Position numbers and translations under genes: made by a program | The notes under the pieces: model-generated | What the model was told of the DNA's origin: nothing | The model's database searches: none | Seen by the model: only the letters and a program-made list of their open reading frames with translations | Assembly: GCA_964017045.1 (NCBI GenBank) | Contig: OZ024794.1 | Location: 32,158,315-32,222,314, forward strand | Origin: Omphiscola glabra | Lineage: Eukaryota; Mollusca; Gastropoda; Lymnaeidae | Direction of reading: 5' to 3' | Length of the DNA: 64,000 nt | Shown here: piece after piece, positions 34,985 through 46,737 of the stretch | Position numbering within the stretch: the stretch's first letter is position 1 | Layout: each line of letters starts with the position of its first letter

Positions 34985-35390
34985 CTAGATATAGCCCGCC
35001 CTAACATTGACGACGGCAATGCGTGAACTTCCTATCTGCTCAAGTTACTTTACAAAACGTGAACTCAAGTAACGCACATTTAAATATTCTGACGTCCCAA
35101 CCACTTTTAAACCGAATAGTTTTTTTTACACCATACTTAAATTAAGACGATTTCATTTTCCGAAAAGAAAATAGTACGCACCAAAAATCGTTGACCGTAG
35201 TCATCGGGAATTATATTTCGCGCGCTAGTGAACTCATTATTGAACCATACTTTCGTTGAAACATGTAGAATTATGTGTAATATACTCTCAATACCAATTG
35301 CGCCGAATAGGAAGCAGCCAGCTTATTATGAAGCAGCCGGAAATGGAAGCAGTCCTCTAGTCACACCAGAAGCGTAATATATATAAGAAA
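34985..35390. repeat. Dispersed repeat family, copy 4
   Basis: It starts ctagatatagcccgcc, then ggcaatgcgtgaacttcc, atctgctcaagttactt, aactcaagtaacgcacattt, tcatcgggaattatatttcg, ttgaaccatactttcgttga and aatatactctcaataccaat, and ends near caccagaagcgtaata. It is nearly collinear with copy 7 and they form one subfamily. Class unknown. Confidence 0.75.
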
Positions 35391-35394
35391 GTAA

Positions 35395-35915
35395 CCCAAG
35401 TTACATTTTTTTGTTCAAGATTTTTAGTCTAAATGAGTATTGTTTTTTTGTTTTTTTATATCTTCATTTTTTTCAAATTTATCATTACTATTTTTATTTG
35501 TCTTGAGAAATGAATCTCTCAAATGAAATAACAATTGAAGTAATTAATGCCTGTTTATTTATTAATTTTATTTTATTATTATTTTTTTTTTTTAAATTTG
35601 TTGCTGCGAACTTTATTATCCTAAGGATGTGTCATATCCACCCATCTTGATCCGCAGAGGAGGTCATGAATATTTACACTAAAATATCAAAAAAATGGCT
35701 GTGGAATCATCATGGCTATCCCTGCTGCGAATCTAAATGGGTTTGTTCTTTCTTGTCTCCGGTGAGTGTGGCAGATACTGTTACACATGAATCTGAAAGA
35801 CGTTTAAGTTTATTAATCATATATCAAATATTTCTCTGAAGGAATCACGCCTAGTTTTTTTATGCTTCGAAACAGTGCATTGTCAACTATAAGTATGATA
35901 CTATGACATGAAATA
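35395..35915. other. AT-rich non-coding spacer
   Basis: This has long T-rich stretches near 35440-35500 and 35560-35600. Nothing else was recognised. Confidence 0.45.
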
Positions 35916-35924
35916 ACAATCGGA

Positions 35925-36082
35925 ATGATAAGAAATAGACAAGAAATAGACAAAAATAGACAAGAAGTAGACAAAAAAATAGACAAGAAATAGACAAGAA
36001 GTAGACAAAAATAGACAAGAAATAGATAAAAATAGACAAGAAATAGACAAAAATAGACAAGAAGTAGACAAAAATAGACATA
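35925..36082. repeat. Tandem repeat of tagacaagaaatagacaaaa units
   Basis: About nine units alternate caagaaatagac, aaaaatagac and caagaagtagac, with a mixed period of about 20-21 bp or its halves. The minus-strand tyrosine/leucine-rich frames across it are by-products. Confidence 0.92.
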
Positions 36083-36141
36083 ATAACGGATGGACTACAC
36101 TCAAGTTGTGTAAATGCAGTATAAGGACAAGGTATGCTGAG

Positions 36142-36208
36142 CTTTGAATGATAGACAGGTCAAAAGATTTAGACGTTTCGGCTTGGAGCCTTCATCAGCC
36201 ATCAAAAC
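36142..36208 (-). ncRNA. Hammerhead-ribozyme-like motif (Penelope/retrozyme type)
   Basis: Read on the minus strand, CTGATGA (36192-36198) is followed by a hairpin GGCT-CCA-AGCC (36180-36190) and then GAAAC (36175-36179). This is the conserved catalytic core order of a hammerhead ribozyme. A GTC that could be the cleavage triplet lies at 36154-36156. Possible stem III is AC plus GTC pairing with GAC plus GT, with a two-base bulge. Possible stem I is TTTGA-TGG before the core and TCA-T-TCAAA after the cleavage triplet. One extra A after CTGATGA and the imperfect stems I and III weaken the case. Hammerheads of this kind are known in Penelope-like retroelements and retrozymes of animals. No reverse transcriptase was found nearby. 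Catalytic activity is not shown. Confidence 0.5.
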
Positions 36209-36919
36209 AAAAAGGGGTATGACAAGAAACAGAGATAAGTAAACGAACTTTTGAGATTTCCTTTTGTTGCCGGAAGTAGGATTACAGGAAGTGAAAGAAT
36301 ATAAATATTACTACTGTGGAAAAATAAGGTCGAGAATCTAAACGGACCAAAATATTTAGGGATACATAAAATCTAAGGAATAAGGAAAAAAAAGAAGAAA
36401 TACAATGAAATTGAGAAACATTAGTAAGAGAGTATTTGATTCATTCCATGTGGAGTAATCCCCCAAAAATAGCTTGCACTAACAACCAACATTACATAAC
36501 GGTAAAAAAAGTAGAACTTGACGTAAGTTCAGTTTACACATCGAGTCACAACATACTGGATATTACACATCGATCGGCAATTTGCAATAAAACTTTCTTT
36601 TTCCTTTTTACTCTTTCAACCCGATAAAAACCTCTTGTTATGCCACTATGGCCGCCATTTTTAATACAGAGTTTTGACCTTGGGTTTTTGAGGGCGTCAA
36701 AAGTTCACCGGAAATTCCCCACAACTGCGTCATTCATGTATTCCATTTTGGTAAATAGAATCAGGGACGACAATTTAGAGATGACTGCACAACGCATGAA
36801 AATTGTTCACTCATACGAAATAGAAAAGAAAAAAAAAAGTCAAGTGTTTGTAATGACTTAATGTCAAATAGCCCGGCCGATTGGAAATACCATTTAATGT
36901 AAGTGAAACAAATAGGAAA

Positions 36920-37278
36920 AGTAATATATAGGCAACAATTATCCCTTATATAGTCAAACAAGTATGCCTTATATGGGCAACAAGAAAACCCCCATATGGT
37001 CAACGAGTATCCCTTAAAGGGTCAACAAGTATCCCTTATACGGTCAAAATATATTCATTAAAGGGTCAACAAGTATCCCTGATACGTTCAAAAAGTATCC
37101 CTTAAAGGGTCAAAAAGTATCCCTTATATGGGCAACAAATATCCCTTATATGGTCAACAAGTATCAGTTAAATGAGCAACAATTATCCCTAATAAGGGCA
37201 ACATATATCCCTTAAATGGGCAACAAGTATCAGTTAAATGGGCAACAAGTATCCCACATGTGGGAACACATTATCCCT
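36920..37278. repeat. About 22-bp tandem array, about 16 copies
   Basis: The unit is caacaagtatcccttatatg plus gg, with variants aaagggtc, atacggtc, cagttaaatg and aattatccc. It is diverged but continuous. Confidence 0.93.
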
Positions 37279-37544
37279 AATATTGGACCATGATTAACGA
37301 GGCCCCCGCGTGTATGCATTGCATTGGTGCTGTCAAATATTCTCTAAAGTATCTTTTCTTTTTATGACGATCTTAAGTGTGATTGAATAAGCCATCATGG
37401 AAAAATGGTTCATGCATATTTAATGTAGAGGCCATTTCTACGGTCTACCAAGTCGTTAAGGGGGGAAAAAAAATCATTTTTAATTATAATTTAAAAATAA
37501 AAAATCCCAAGAAACTGTGTTGATGGCAAATCTCTTATCGTCTG

Positions 37545-37605
37545 CAAAAGCAGGAAACGTTTAACGAGCCTATCATCAGCCACACAAGCATCGCGTTCAC
37601 TTGAT
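37545..37605 (-). ncRNA. Decayed relative of the hammerhead-like motif
   Basis: On the plus strand acgtttaacgagcctatcat plus cag aligns with acgtttcggcttggagcctt plus catcag of the motif at 36175-36198. Both are followed by ccaca/ccatca. On the minus strand CTGATGA is kept, but the stem II hairpin and the GAAA box are lost, so it should not self-cleave. It lies about 1.4 kb from the first, in the same orientation, and may mark two copies of one element. Confidence 0.3.
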
Positions 37606-38078
37606 ATGTCTCATCTACGTCAAGCGGGCAACGACAGGTCAACGTTGTGATGTGTTTGTCACAGTTCGATACATTTCTTGATATTATTATGTTGGTGGTT
37701 GTTGGTGGTGGCTTTGTTGTTGTTGTTGGTTGTTGTTTTTTCAAAAGTGAGCCAATGTTTTTCGAATTTCAGCATAATTATGTAAGACTCTTATTTTCTA
37801 TCAATCAAATAAAAACACAAAATACCACGAGTTTTTCTGATTGAACAAACTATTTCTCAGTCATGTGTAATGTGATGAAACCATGTTATAACATTAATAA
37901 ACTGCTTTAAATCAATGGACAATGTAATAGCACTATTCAGCTCCTAAAATCTTTTTTTTTTAAATTAATAATTTTTTTTTAGCTAAAATTATTTTTCAGA
38001 GCGCAGTGTCTTTCAAAAACATTTGATGGCTTAAGTTAAATATTTTACATGTGATATTACCCGGAGCAGACACAACTT
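37606..38078. other. AT-rich non-coding spacer with GGTTGTT simple repeat
   Basis: A gttggtggttgttggtgg-type simple sequence lies near 37690-37740. The rest is AT-rich with T and A runs near 37950-37980. No exon was recognised. Confidence 0.45.
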
Positions 38079-38079
38079 G

Positions 38080-38240
38080 AAACTGGAATCCCACGCATTA
38101 TCGTTGGCATACACGCCACTACCTACCCCCATAATATCACATACATAACTCGAAAATTTTGATTCCCCCCCCCCCCTCAAATTAAATTACTTTACATCGA
38201 CGATTTCAATAAACCACGACCCACCCCAGTCGAATCCTGA
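38080..38240. repeat. Dispersed repeat family, copy 5 (partial)
   Basis: It has only the middle block: acgccactacctaccccc, a C-run, then aaattactttacatcgacga and tttcaataaa. These match the order seen in copies 3 and 6 (C-run, then gattatttacaccgactatt). The outer parts are missing or too diverged. Confidence 0.5.
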
Positions 38241-38244
38241 AAAT

Positions 38245-40470
38245 GACCCGTTACCCCCACTTTATCAATAAATTAAAATGATATAAAGTATGGGCTTATA
38301 GCTAGGGAGATAATTGACGATTTTGGCGCCTGGCTTGGCAGGCCTCTTCACCCCCACCCTTCCCACGGCACCGCATTGAACTACGGTTCGGATGGCACGA
38401 GAGTAATCATTATTTTTGTCACAGAGCAGCTTCCTTATCAGATGATCACATCTTGATGTGAACAACATCACCTGATGCGGATGAAGTCAACGAAAACCCG
38501 ACGGCCATAGATGTAACTTCGTGACCCGGGAGCGATATTGGAACTTGATGTTATTTATCTAGAGCGACCAATCGCAAGAACGATGAAGTTAAAAAATGGC
38601 GCCTTCCCGCGATGCTTCACTCCAATGTAAACGAGATCTTGAAATGGCTACTTTTTTCAGGCGTCTTCCAGAAATCATTAGCATTCCAGCCTTTTCATTT
38701 TTTGGAGTCAACGACCTTAAAATAGTGACTTTTAACCTTAACCTCTCTTGAACATCTCTTGAACATATGTATACCCATACCTCGAAACTCGGTGACGTTG
38801 GAAAGGAGAGAAATATTGGATATGATTTTCTTTGAAACTAAGGACATAGTAATTGTTCAATCTTTCCTTAGATACTGTTCAATGGCGGGGGTTTAGGGGT
38901 GAGTTCATATTTATGAGGATAACAATATTGTATATTGAAAATGTATTGTAAATATTGCGTGAAAAAATATTGAAATGTTAAAGACCGAGAGGGGGGACAT
39001 TTTTGGTGGATGATAGTATCTAAAAACATAAACGTCTGAAAGACGTGGAAATTTAGTCTTTAAAAAAAAAACTTATATGAAAAAAAAAACTTATATGAAA
39101 AAAAAAATGATTAACTCAAGTAAAGTTCAAGGGGAATGTACAAGTAAGGGTTAACATTTTCTTTGGAAATATTTGTTTTTCCATTTGCGCAAAATGGAGT
39201 TCAAGGCATGGGAAATGTTTTATAAGATAAAGAATAGTTACTAAAAATCACAAGACTGATAGACTTGGAATTTGGATAAGAGATTCGTCTTGCACTATCA
39301 GAATTTTTATAAAACAATATTCCTTAATATATATAGTTAAGGAGCGAAGCAGAGATTGAGCACAATTTTAAAAACGATACCAATATATCAAAATACGTTA
39401 ATGCTACGGATAATTAATTATTTTTTTTTTAAATTTAAAGTTAAGGACATGATGTTTTTTTTTTTAATTCTTTATTGTATGGAAATTTTTTTCTTTGTAG
39501 GATTAGAGTCATGAAGAATGGTTGGCCTATATTATTTAGAAGAAAATAATTCTCAAAATCCATTGATGTGATCAAAGTAAATATCTATAGATAGATACAT
39601 TTAAAAAAAAATAAAGAATGTTTAATTACCTATTTCATAAATTAACTATAAAAAGCGTTGAAATCATTCTTTTTTTTACAATTTTGTTTGAGTTTCCAAT
39701 ACTTCAAAACTCGATTCAGTTATATGTTTTAAAATTAGGTTTTTAGATGCTGAGACTTCGCAAAAATGGATGGAAATTCGTGTAATATCCATTCCATTAT
39801 TATACCGGTAACCACGGGTCATATATTCTAGTATATATTTTTATTTAAGGTGTGATTTTATCTGAGGGAAATCGAATCAAAATTAATTTTAAAAAATCAC
39901 AATATTTAGTTGATTGTAATGTTTATTTGCATTTTTCAAACTATCATCACTTTCTTCAGACAAATTATATCTTCGATACAATTTATTTCTAAATTGAAGA
40001 TTTAGAAATAAATCATTTTTTCTTAATCTGGAATCGGCATGATAATCGAAAAGCTACTTCACATTAAACGACGCTTTAAAAAAAAAAAATCTATTCACTG
40101 GATTCTTATCTAGAAAAAAAAGATGATTTTAAAAAAATGCATGCATTTAGGTGGGGCAGATGGTTTATTATTCTGGTATTAAAAAGAGAAAAGCTGTTTG
40201 GGAACTCATTATATATTAGGCTAAGCTTTTAAAATGTATATATATTTTTTTAAAGGAAACTTTATCACAAGATTAGCACAGTTAAAGAAAATACAAAATG
40301 CTTTCGATTTAATAATAATTGACGGAGAGTAAAATATTTGTATGCACCCGTTGATATATTAAAGGAGCTTTTATATAAATTTCGTACAGTTTTCAGTTGA
40401 TCTAGCTCAACATTCATGGAGTCGAGTACAGTGAAAACGATTCTTGTTTAAGCACGATGTCATCGTACAT
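38245..40470. other. AT-rich non-coding region without arrays
   Basis: About 2.2 kb with no tandem array, no paired transposon ends and no credible frame. A small tandem duplication of acttatatgaaaaaaaa lies at about 39070-39107. Several A/T homopolymer runs occur. Composition becomes strongly AT-rich after 38900. Confidence 0.45.
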
Positions 40471-40474
40471 TTTA

Positions 40475-41058
40475 TAGCTAACATTTTATAGTTAACATTT
40501 ACAACTAACCTTTTATAACTAACATTTTATAACTAACATTTTATAACTAACATTTTATAACTAACATTTTATAACTAACATTTTATAACTAACATTTTAT
40601 AACTAACATTTTATAACTAACATTTTATAACTAACATTTTATAGTTAACATTTACAACTAACCTTTTTATAATTAACCTTTTACAACTAAAATTTTATAA
40701 CTAACATTTTATGTGTAACATTTTATAGTTAACATTTACAACTGAAATTTTATAACTAGCATTTTATAACTAACTTTTTACAACTAACATTAATAACTAG
40801 CATATTATAACTAACACTTTATAGGTAACATTTTATAACTAACATTTTATAACTAACATTTCATAACTAACAGTTTATAACTAACATTTTATAGGTAACA
40901 TTTACTACTAACTTTTTTATAACTAGCATTTTAGAACTAAAGTTTTATAACTAGCATTTTATAACTAACTTTTTATAACTAACATTTTATAACTAACATT
41001 TTATAGGTAACATTTTATAGTTAACATTTACAACTAACTTTTTATAATTAACATGCCA
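40475..41058. repeat. 14-bp tandem array (aactaacattttat), about 40 copies
   Basis: The clean core at about 40515-40640 is identical units of 14 bp. The flanks carry agttaacatt, tttacaact, aggtaac and aactagc variants. Similar blocks (atagttaacatttacaacta) recur at about 40486, 40640, 40726 and 41018, so larger segments have been duplicated. Confidence 0.96.
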
Positions 41059-41059
41059 A

Positions 41060-41490
41060 CCTACTTGAAAAGTCACGTTTTTATGATGTAATATAATTTG
41101 AAAACAGATTGCAAATGTTTGAAGCAAGAAATATATTGAAATTATAGACTTTGATATTGATGTAAAGTATTGTTTTTAATACCGTGTTACTCCAAGTCTA
41201 ATGAAGTCGCAATTAAAAACACCGATACAAGCCCAAATTTTAAAAAATGTGGTAAGTCTTCGGCTTACAATTAGGAGTGGCCTATTTTCGTAACAGTGCG
41301 ATAATTATAATCGATTACCACAAGCTTTAAACAAGATTAGCCTAACATTAACGGGATTATCAAATATATCGAGCGAATCCATAGTTCATTCGGACCATTA
41401 ATGGTAATCGGTTAAAAGATACCAGTTGATATTCATTTTTTTAATGGTATATTTGAAAAGCCCATTAAAAAAAAGTATTTCGTACAAATA
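41060..41490. other. AT-rich non-coding spacer
   Basis: Nothing was recognised beyond AT-rich sequence. An attggtaatcggtt-type word near 41400 (attaatggtaatcgg) is not clearly repeated. Confidence 0.4.
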
Positions 41491-41494
41491 TTTT

Positions 41495-41820
41495 CTTTGC
41501 ATTTTTTAAATTTTTACTACATATTAATATTCTAATGCCCCGCCCGCTTTCACACCATAGATTAATTACATCAAGTATTTCAGAAAAAGAAAAGGATAGA
41601 ATACCGGGAATTATATTTTCCTGAAATCAGTGGCCTCAAATTTCCTTCATCTTCCCCTTGTTAAACAGGGGGAAAAAAACTGATATTTGGGGACTGGGGT
41701 TGGGGAGAGAGGCTAAATATTTGAAAGTATGTGTTGTCATCGGCAACGAGTCTATGTGCCAAGTTTCAGCTCGGTAGGTTGACGGAAAGTTGGTCAATCC
41801 CCAAGACAAATGCCTGAAAG
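41495..41820. repeat. Dispersed repeat family, copy 6
   Basis: It contains attaatattctaatgccc, cacaccatagattaattaca, tcaagtatttcagaaaaa and accgggaattatattttc. Then follow the tail words tgtgttgtcatcggcaacga, gtctatgtgccaagtttcag, ctcggtaggttgacgg and gcctgaaagaaacac. It matches copy 1 most closely. The gcctgaaagaaacac end also appears alone at about 47702. Confidence 0.7.
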
Positions 41821-42334
41821 AAACACGGGCGTGCTTCCACACCCACCCAACCCCCACCCCCGGGTGAGATGCCACCCTGTTTTAACAAAGTTTTTAAAAA
41901 AAAGATATATAAAATATTTTTTAACCGGAGAATATTTCAATTTTTTTTTCACAAATACATCTGGATTTTCTGTCTTATTGATGTTTTTTTTCCCTTTCTT
42001 TAAAACCCGGATGTAGGTTAAATGCCTTCGTACATCGAACATGTTAAATCAAATGAAAACATGTCATAGAGAGATTAATGTATGGCTGTTTTCAATTTAG
42101 CCCCCCCTCCCTCCCTCCCCATGACGATCTGAAAAATTTCAATTGAACGACTACCTTACCCCCACACACCCTCCCCAGATGATTAGAGAGCTTTTGGGGC
42201 AAGTTCAAATCAGATATTTTTAAAAAATATGCATTTTACTGTATTTAATTTGCATACAATTAAATGATTTCTGGATGAAACTACACTAACAACAAATCTA
42301 CTAATCTGGCAACTCACTCCATCCCTGGGGCGCT

Positions 42335-42543
42335 ACCTCCCATGGAGGATTAGGCCTACCTCTGGGAACTCAATGGGAGGATTAGGCCTACCTCTGGGAA
42401 CTCAATGGGAGGATTAGGCCTACCCCTGGGAACTCAATGGGAGGATTAGGCCTACCACTGGGAGCTCAATGGGAGGATTAGGCCTACCCCTGAGAACTCA
42501 ATGGGAGGATTAGGCCTACCTCTGGGAACTCAGTGGGAGGACC
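42335..42543. repeat. 32-bp tandem repeat, about 6 copies
   Basis: The unit is ctcaatgggaggattaggcc plus tacctctgggaa. Variants are tacccctg and accactgggag. The copies are highly similar. Confidence 0.96.
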
Positions 42544-42714
42544 ATACTCACGGCATTCATCATCTTTCTCTTACTTTTTAACTTCAGCTTTAAAGGAGTG
42601 TTTTTTGTAATATTGCTGTTCTTCCCCAAATTTATATAACAATGAATCAAATAAAATTTGTTAATATCAACTGATATGCCCAAACAATAGTGCTCTCATT
42701 ATCGACCTGTAAGT

Positions 42715-42885
42715 CAGACATAAATTGAGATCCACTGATCCGACTTTAGATATCCTGACAGAAATGGAAATTCCATGACAGAAATTGAGATCCCCTGACC
42801 GATATTAAGTTTCCCTGACAGAACTTGACATCCCTTAACTGATCTTGAGATCCCTGGACTGAATTTAAGATCCCCTGAACTCACG
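42715..42885. repeat. Degenerate about 26-bp tandem repeat
   Basis: The words gacagaaattgagatcccct, gacatcccttaactgat and gaatttaagatcccctg recur about six times at 25-28 bp spacing. The frame of a 160-codon minus-strand reading (42714-43196) is produced by this and the next array. Confidence 0.8.
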
Positions 42886-42959
42886 CCTCCCTCGGCAAGA
42901 AAACAGATGGCTTGGTGAGCTTGAGTCACGTGGGACCAGTGTTTCCAGAAGATGAACAC

Positions 42960-43335
42960 ATCATCGACCACAGTCTCACTTGGTGCACTAGTGCGTAAGC
43001 ACTGTCTGTCTTGAGGGGGCACCGAACTGTCGGCTTGGAGGGCACTTAGAGAACGCCGCTTGGTGCATTTGTGCGTAGCACCGTCTTTCCATGAGAGGGA
43101 TGGGGAGATGGCGGTTGTTTTGGGGCACTCCGCTTTGGTGCACAGAAGAGTTGGCACTGTCTTTCGACGGGGAACTGGGTTGTTGGTTTGGGGCACATAG
43201 GGACTGCCGCTAGGTGTACGTGTGTGTTAGCATCGTTTTTTTTTCTTGGGTGGGGGGGGGGGCTATAAGTGGTTTGTTTAGAGGCACTTAGGGAACGTCG
43301 CTGGTTGCACAGAGGAGTTTGACATCGTCTCGTCG
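42960..43335. repeat. Degenerate tandem repeat with gcaccgtctt words
   Basis: Four to five units of about 90 bp share cgcttggtgca, ttgtgcgtagcaccgtc, tttcgacg/tttccatga and ggggcact. They are strongly diverged, with a G-run at 43252-43262. Confidence 0.7.
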
Positions 43336-43339
43336 AGGC

Positions 43340-44445
43340 GGTAGTCAACTCGTCTTCCTCCTATGACGGAATGTCCCAAGGTGCGTTAAAACCTTGAGAC
43401 CCGCGTTCACCGAATAACATTGCGACTTGTGAACTCAAGATTTCACGGTTGAGAGTGTCCCATGACGTCTGAGATACCCAACCTGCATTAGTTCAGGATT
43501 TCCCAACCTGAAGTGCTCACCCAATCACACCCACACGGGCGGATATGTGGGCATTTTTTGGGGTGTGGGGGCGGGGGGCGCCCGAGGAAAAGAGATTAGA
43601 ATAGCTATTAAAGCTTGCGCTTATTGTTACTTAAATAATGGGTGCGAGACTTTTTCAAACAATTCTTAAGGATGCATATTATAGAAAAGGTTAGGCATAA
43701 CACAATAAATATTCGATTCCGGGTTTGTCCCGGCTGCTTTGGAATCCCAAATGCCCTTAGATACAGCATGCGCCTAATGTAACCGTACTGTAACTCCAGC
43801 AGATCGAACGAATACTCAAGTTGGCCAGCGGTGCATAGCTCGGAAAGGTGTAAATCACTTTTTTTTTTAAAATCAGCCTCCATTATTAATCTTTTGCATG
43901 CATATGTTGGAGTTGGTGTTGGATGAATGTAGATAAGACTTATTTGTACATGCTTTCCCCTTCTTATCATTTGTTTCCCCTTACGACGTTATGAACTGTT
44001 GAAAGAAAAACTTTTTATATCACATCCCCAATCTCTTAACTTTCTAAAAATGTGGTTCACCGCAGCAAGCACGGATCATCATTCTTGAGCCCCTCTGGGG
44101 ATGTATAAATAAATATATATTATCTGGACTAAGCTTAGCTAAGGATGGATTTACCAATGGCTTTTTACTCATATTTCATGGCGGATAAGTACGTCCTCCA
44201 ACGGAAAAGAAGCAAGCTTAACCTTCTTTTCCCCCCTTCTCTCTTTACAATCACGGCGATAGATTTTTTTTCCAAAAACATGCATTTAATACTAAACTAG
44301 GATTTTTTTAAAATTGACCCATTTTGTTGTCGTCGCATGATAAAAGAGGGAGGGGGGGTGGTGGTCTTTCTTTTCTTCTAGAATAAAAGAAAAAAAAATG
44401 AGGGACTTGCGTCCATGTCGTGTGAAGGAAATACTCGAGCAAGAT
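43340..44445. other. Non-coding spacer
   Basis: The first 200 bp have balanced composition. A G-rich patch lies at 43560-43582. A 120-codon minus-strand frame (43608-43970) has no recognisable domain. AT-rich after 43980. Nothing else was recognised. Confidence 0.4.
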
Positions 44446-44454
44446 ATACTAGAG

Positions 44455-44959
44455 CAGTGGGTTCTCAACCGTCCTAATGCAGCGACCCTTTAACACGGTT
44501 CCTCGTGTTGTGGCGACCCCAAACCAAATAGTTATTAGCATTGTTGCTACATAACTGTCGAGTATATGTGTTTTCCGAGGTTACCGGAAATTTGATCGAA
44601 AGAAATTTCGTCGACGGAAAATTGATCGACGGTAATTTGACCGAACGGATATTTGGTCGAATCTTTTTTTCAGTCGAGACGTTAGAATTTTCGTCAAATT
44701 TCTTTTTGAACGCACTATACTATATGGTAAAACAAAATAATGCGTTTAAAAAGAAATTTGACGCAAAATTTTAACGTATAAATAAAAAAAACGATTCGAC
44801 CAAATTTCCGTTCGATCAAATTTCCGTCGATCAATTTTCCGTCGACCAAATTTCTTTCGATCAAATTTCCGGATACGGTTTTCCGATGGCCCTCGGCGAC
44901 CCCTCTGAAAGGGTCGTTCGACCCCAGAGGGGTCGCGACCCACAGGTTGAGAGCCGCTG
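44455..44959 (-). mobile_element. SPIN-like hAT MITE, copy E, split by a nested insertion
   Basis: It starts cagtgggttctcaacc and ends gttgagagccgctg. The flanking 8-base duplications are tactagag (44447-44454) and tgctagag (44960-44967), 7 of 8 identical. Without the inserted 299 bp and its duplicated 9 bases the element would be about 197 bp, the normal size for this family here. The right half keeps the full gggtcgcgaccc palindrome. The SPIN-like copy was there first and was later invaded. Confidence 0.95.
44579..44877. mobile_element. 299-bp palindromic foldback MITE nested in SPIN-like copy E
   Basis: The left arm begins ggttaccggaaatttgatcg and the reverse complement of the right arm begins cgtatccggaaatttgatcg. 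The two arms pair for roughly 140 bases each, with a small loop near 44715-44740. Inside the arms the words gaaatttcgtcgacgg, aaattgatcgacgg and aatttgaccgaacgg form further short repeats. A 9-base duplication, gttttccga, flanks it at 44570-44578 and 44878-44886. A 9-bp duplication with long inverted arms points to a Mutator-like (MULE) family, though an 8-bp reading (hAT) cannot be excluded. Confidence 0.93.
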
Positions 44960-44969
44960 TGCTAGAGCC

Positions 44970-46235
44970 TTGAAATGATCGTCCTGTCTTTTCCTTTCAG
45001 GCCTTTAAGTATTTTGTTCCAAAATTTTCTTGTGTGTGTTTTTGATTGTTTTTTATTTTTGTGTGTGTTTGATATTTGTTATTATCGATTGATCCTTTTT
45101 CATCCCGGCCCGTATTTTTGTACACGTGGAAGAAGATAGAACATTATAGTGTACGGTACCTACTACCCTCCCAGATTATGTTATGTTATGTTATTTACCT
45201 TTATAACACATATATCAATTTACCTGGCAGAAGTTCTATCAGTTAGCATTTTTATAAATAAAAATGTCAACTTCTTAGGAGTCGAAAAAAAAATAATTTT
45301 TTCAAAATGCTCGACTCCAATTCTTGACTACTTCCGGCGTGCATTTTTACTTACGTTCTGTCCTGCCGCACAATCAACTCGACTGCACTTTTATCACATG
45401 TGATCGAATCTTCAATTTCCTCGACACAATAGATATAAAAACATTAATTGAATGGAGGAAGAACCAAAAAAAAAAAAAAAAAGAGAGAGGAGAGATAAAT
45501 AGCCCCATCTATTCTCTCGTTCTCCCTCATGGCATCTCAAACAAACTTTGCGTTACAGCCAAGCACATGGCAACAAGCGCCCTCCATCTTGGAAACGCCC
45601 TGGGGGAATATTGAAAGCGACATTTTATTATTATTATTATTCCACCACTTGGCTTGGCTTTCGGATCATATAAAAATATATTTGTGTGCTCATCCATCAG
45701 AAGACGAGCGCACCATTAATGGGCACAAACTAGGGGATGAATATTGAGACAGAGTCGACCGCCAATGATTCTCTGGAACTTTTTGACGTAAAATAGGGAA
45801 TGTGGAGTTAATTGACTTATAAAGTCGTTTCCAAAAGGTGACCGATATTAACGAAACAAGGCACGATTTGGGGGGGGGGGGGCGGGGAGGGGAGGTGGGT
45901 ATAAAAGCATTATTAGGACATTGGTAATAAATAAAGATAACAGCGAGTAAAATCATACCTTTAAGAAAAAAGATGCGGATATGAACGTTCGGTGCGCAAT
46001 CAGGCTTATGGCCAGTGGTTTCTTTCGGGGAATTTGATCTGAAGGGCAATTTAGGTGTTCGGGGGGGGGGGGGTGCGGGCAGTACATCTATAAATGTCCC
46101 AAAGTAGACATAACGGGATTTAGGGCTGGCTCTGAATCCGGTACCCACGTCCTACATAAACTGAATTCACACAGTTTTGGTGCTCTGATGGTGTGCCTTT
46201 GGGCCCATCTTATTGTCTCTCCTGGATTCTATGAA
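44970..46235. other. Non-coding spacer
   Basis: It holds a GT/TTTG-rich patch near 45030-45080, a ttatg simple repeat at about 45178-45195, an A-run near 45466, and G-runs near 45869-45881 and 46059-46071. Short frames overlap here but none has a domain or biased codons. Confidence 0.4.
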
Positions 46236-46239
46236 GAAA

Positions 46240-46348
46240 AAGGTTGTCCATATAAAGACAAATTAAAATATAGTCTATAAAAAGACAAATATTAATATAG
46301 TCCATATAAAGACATATATAGTCGATATAAAGACAAATATACTCTAGA
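46240..46348. repeat. Short tandem repeat with tataaagacaaat words
   Basis: About four to five units of catataaagacaaatt and aatatagtc at 20-26 bp spacing, moderately diverged. Confidence 0.8.
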
Positions 46349-46735
46349 TTTTAAAAAATTGAAGATTTAAAATAATAATATATTTTTTTTTCAAATGCTG
46401 ATTTTAACAAGTGAAAAGCAGTTAAGAAATTAATAAAACCATAGTTTAAAAAGGCGAAACAAAGTATGGGAAAACCTGAAGGAAAAAAAAAGGACCCAAC
46501 AAAACTTTTTTTCGCTCATTTCCTTTTACATAACCTGATCGCAGTCTCTCCCTCTCATTGCCGTATCATATTCTATAATCATAACAACTTTTTTAAAAAA
46601 CTTTCTGTTGTCCAGTAAACTATGCACCAAAAAAAAAGATAAATCTTAGGTTTTTTTCTCCAATAAAGTATCGATCTAACTCAATACTCGCGGATTCAAC
46701 TACATTTAAAATAATGCTATTATTATTTACTAGAT
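46349..46735. other. AT-rich non-coding spacer
   Basis: A and T runs are frequent. Nothing else was recognised. Confidence 0.4.
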
Positions 46736-46737
46736 TT

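Noticed and set aside
42714..43348. 160- and 100-codon minus-strand frames
   Set aside because: They lie across two degenerate tandem repeats and carry no recognisable motif.
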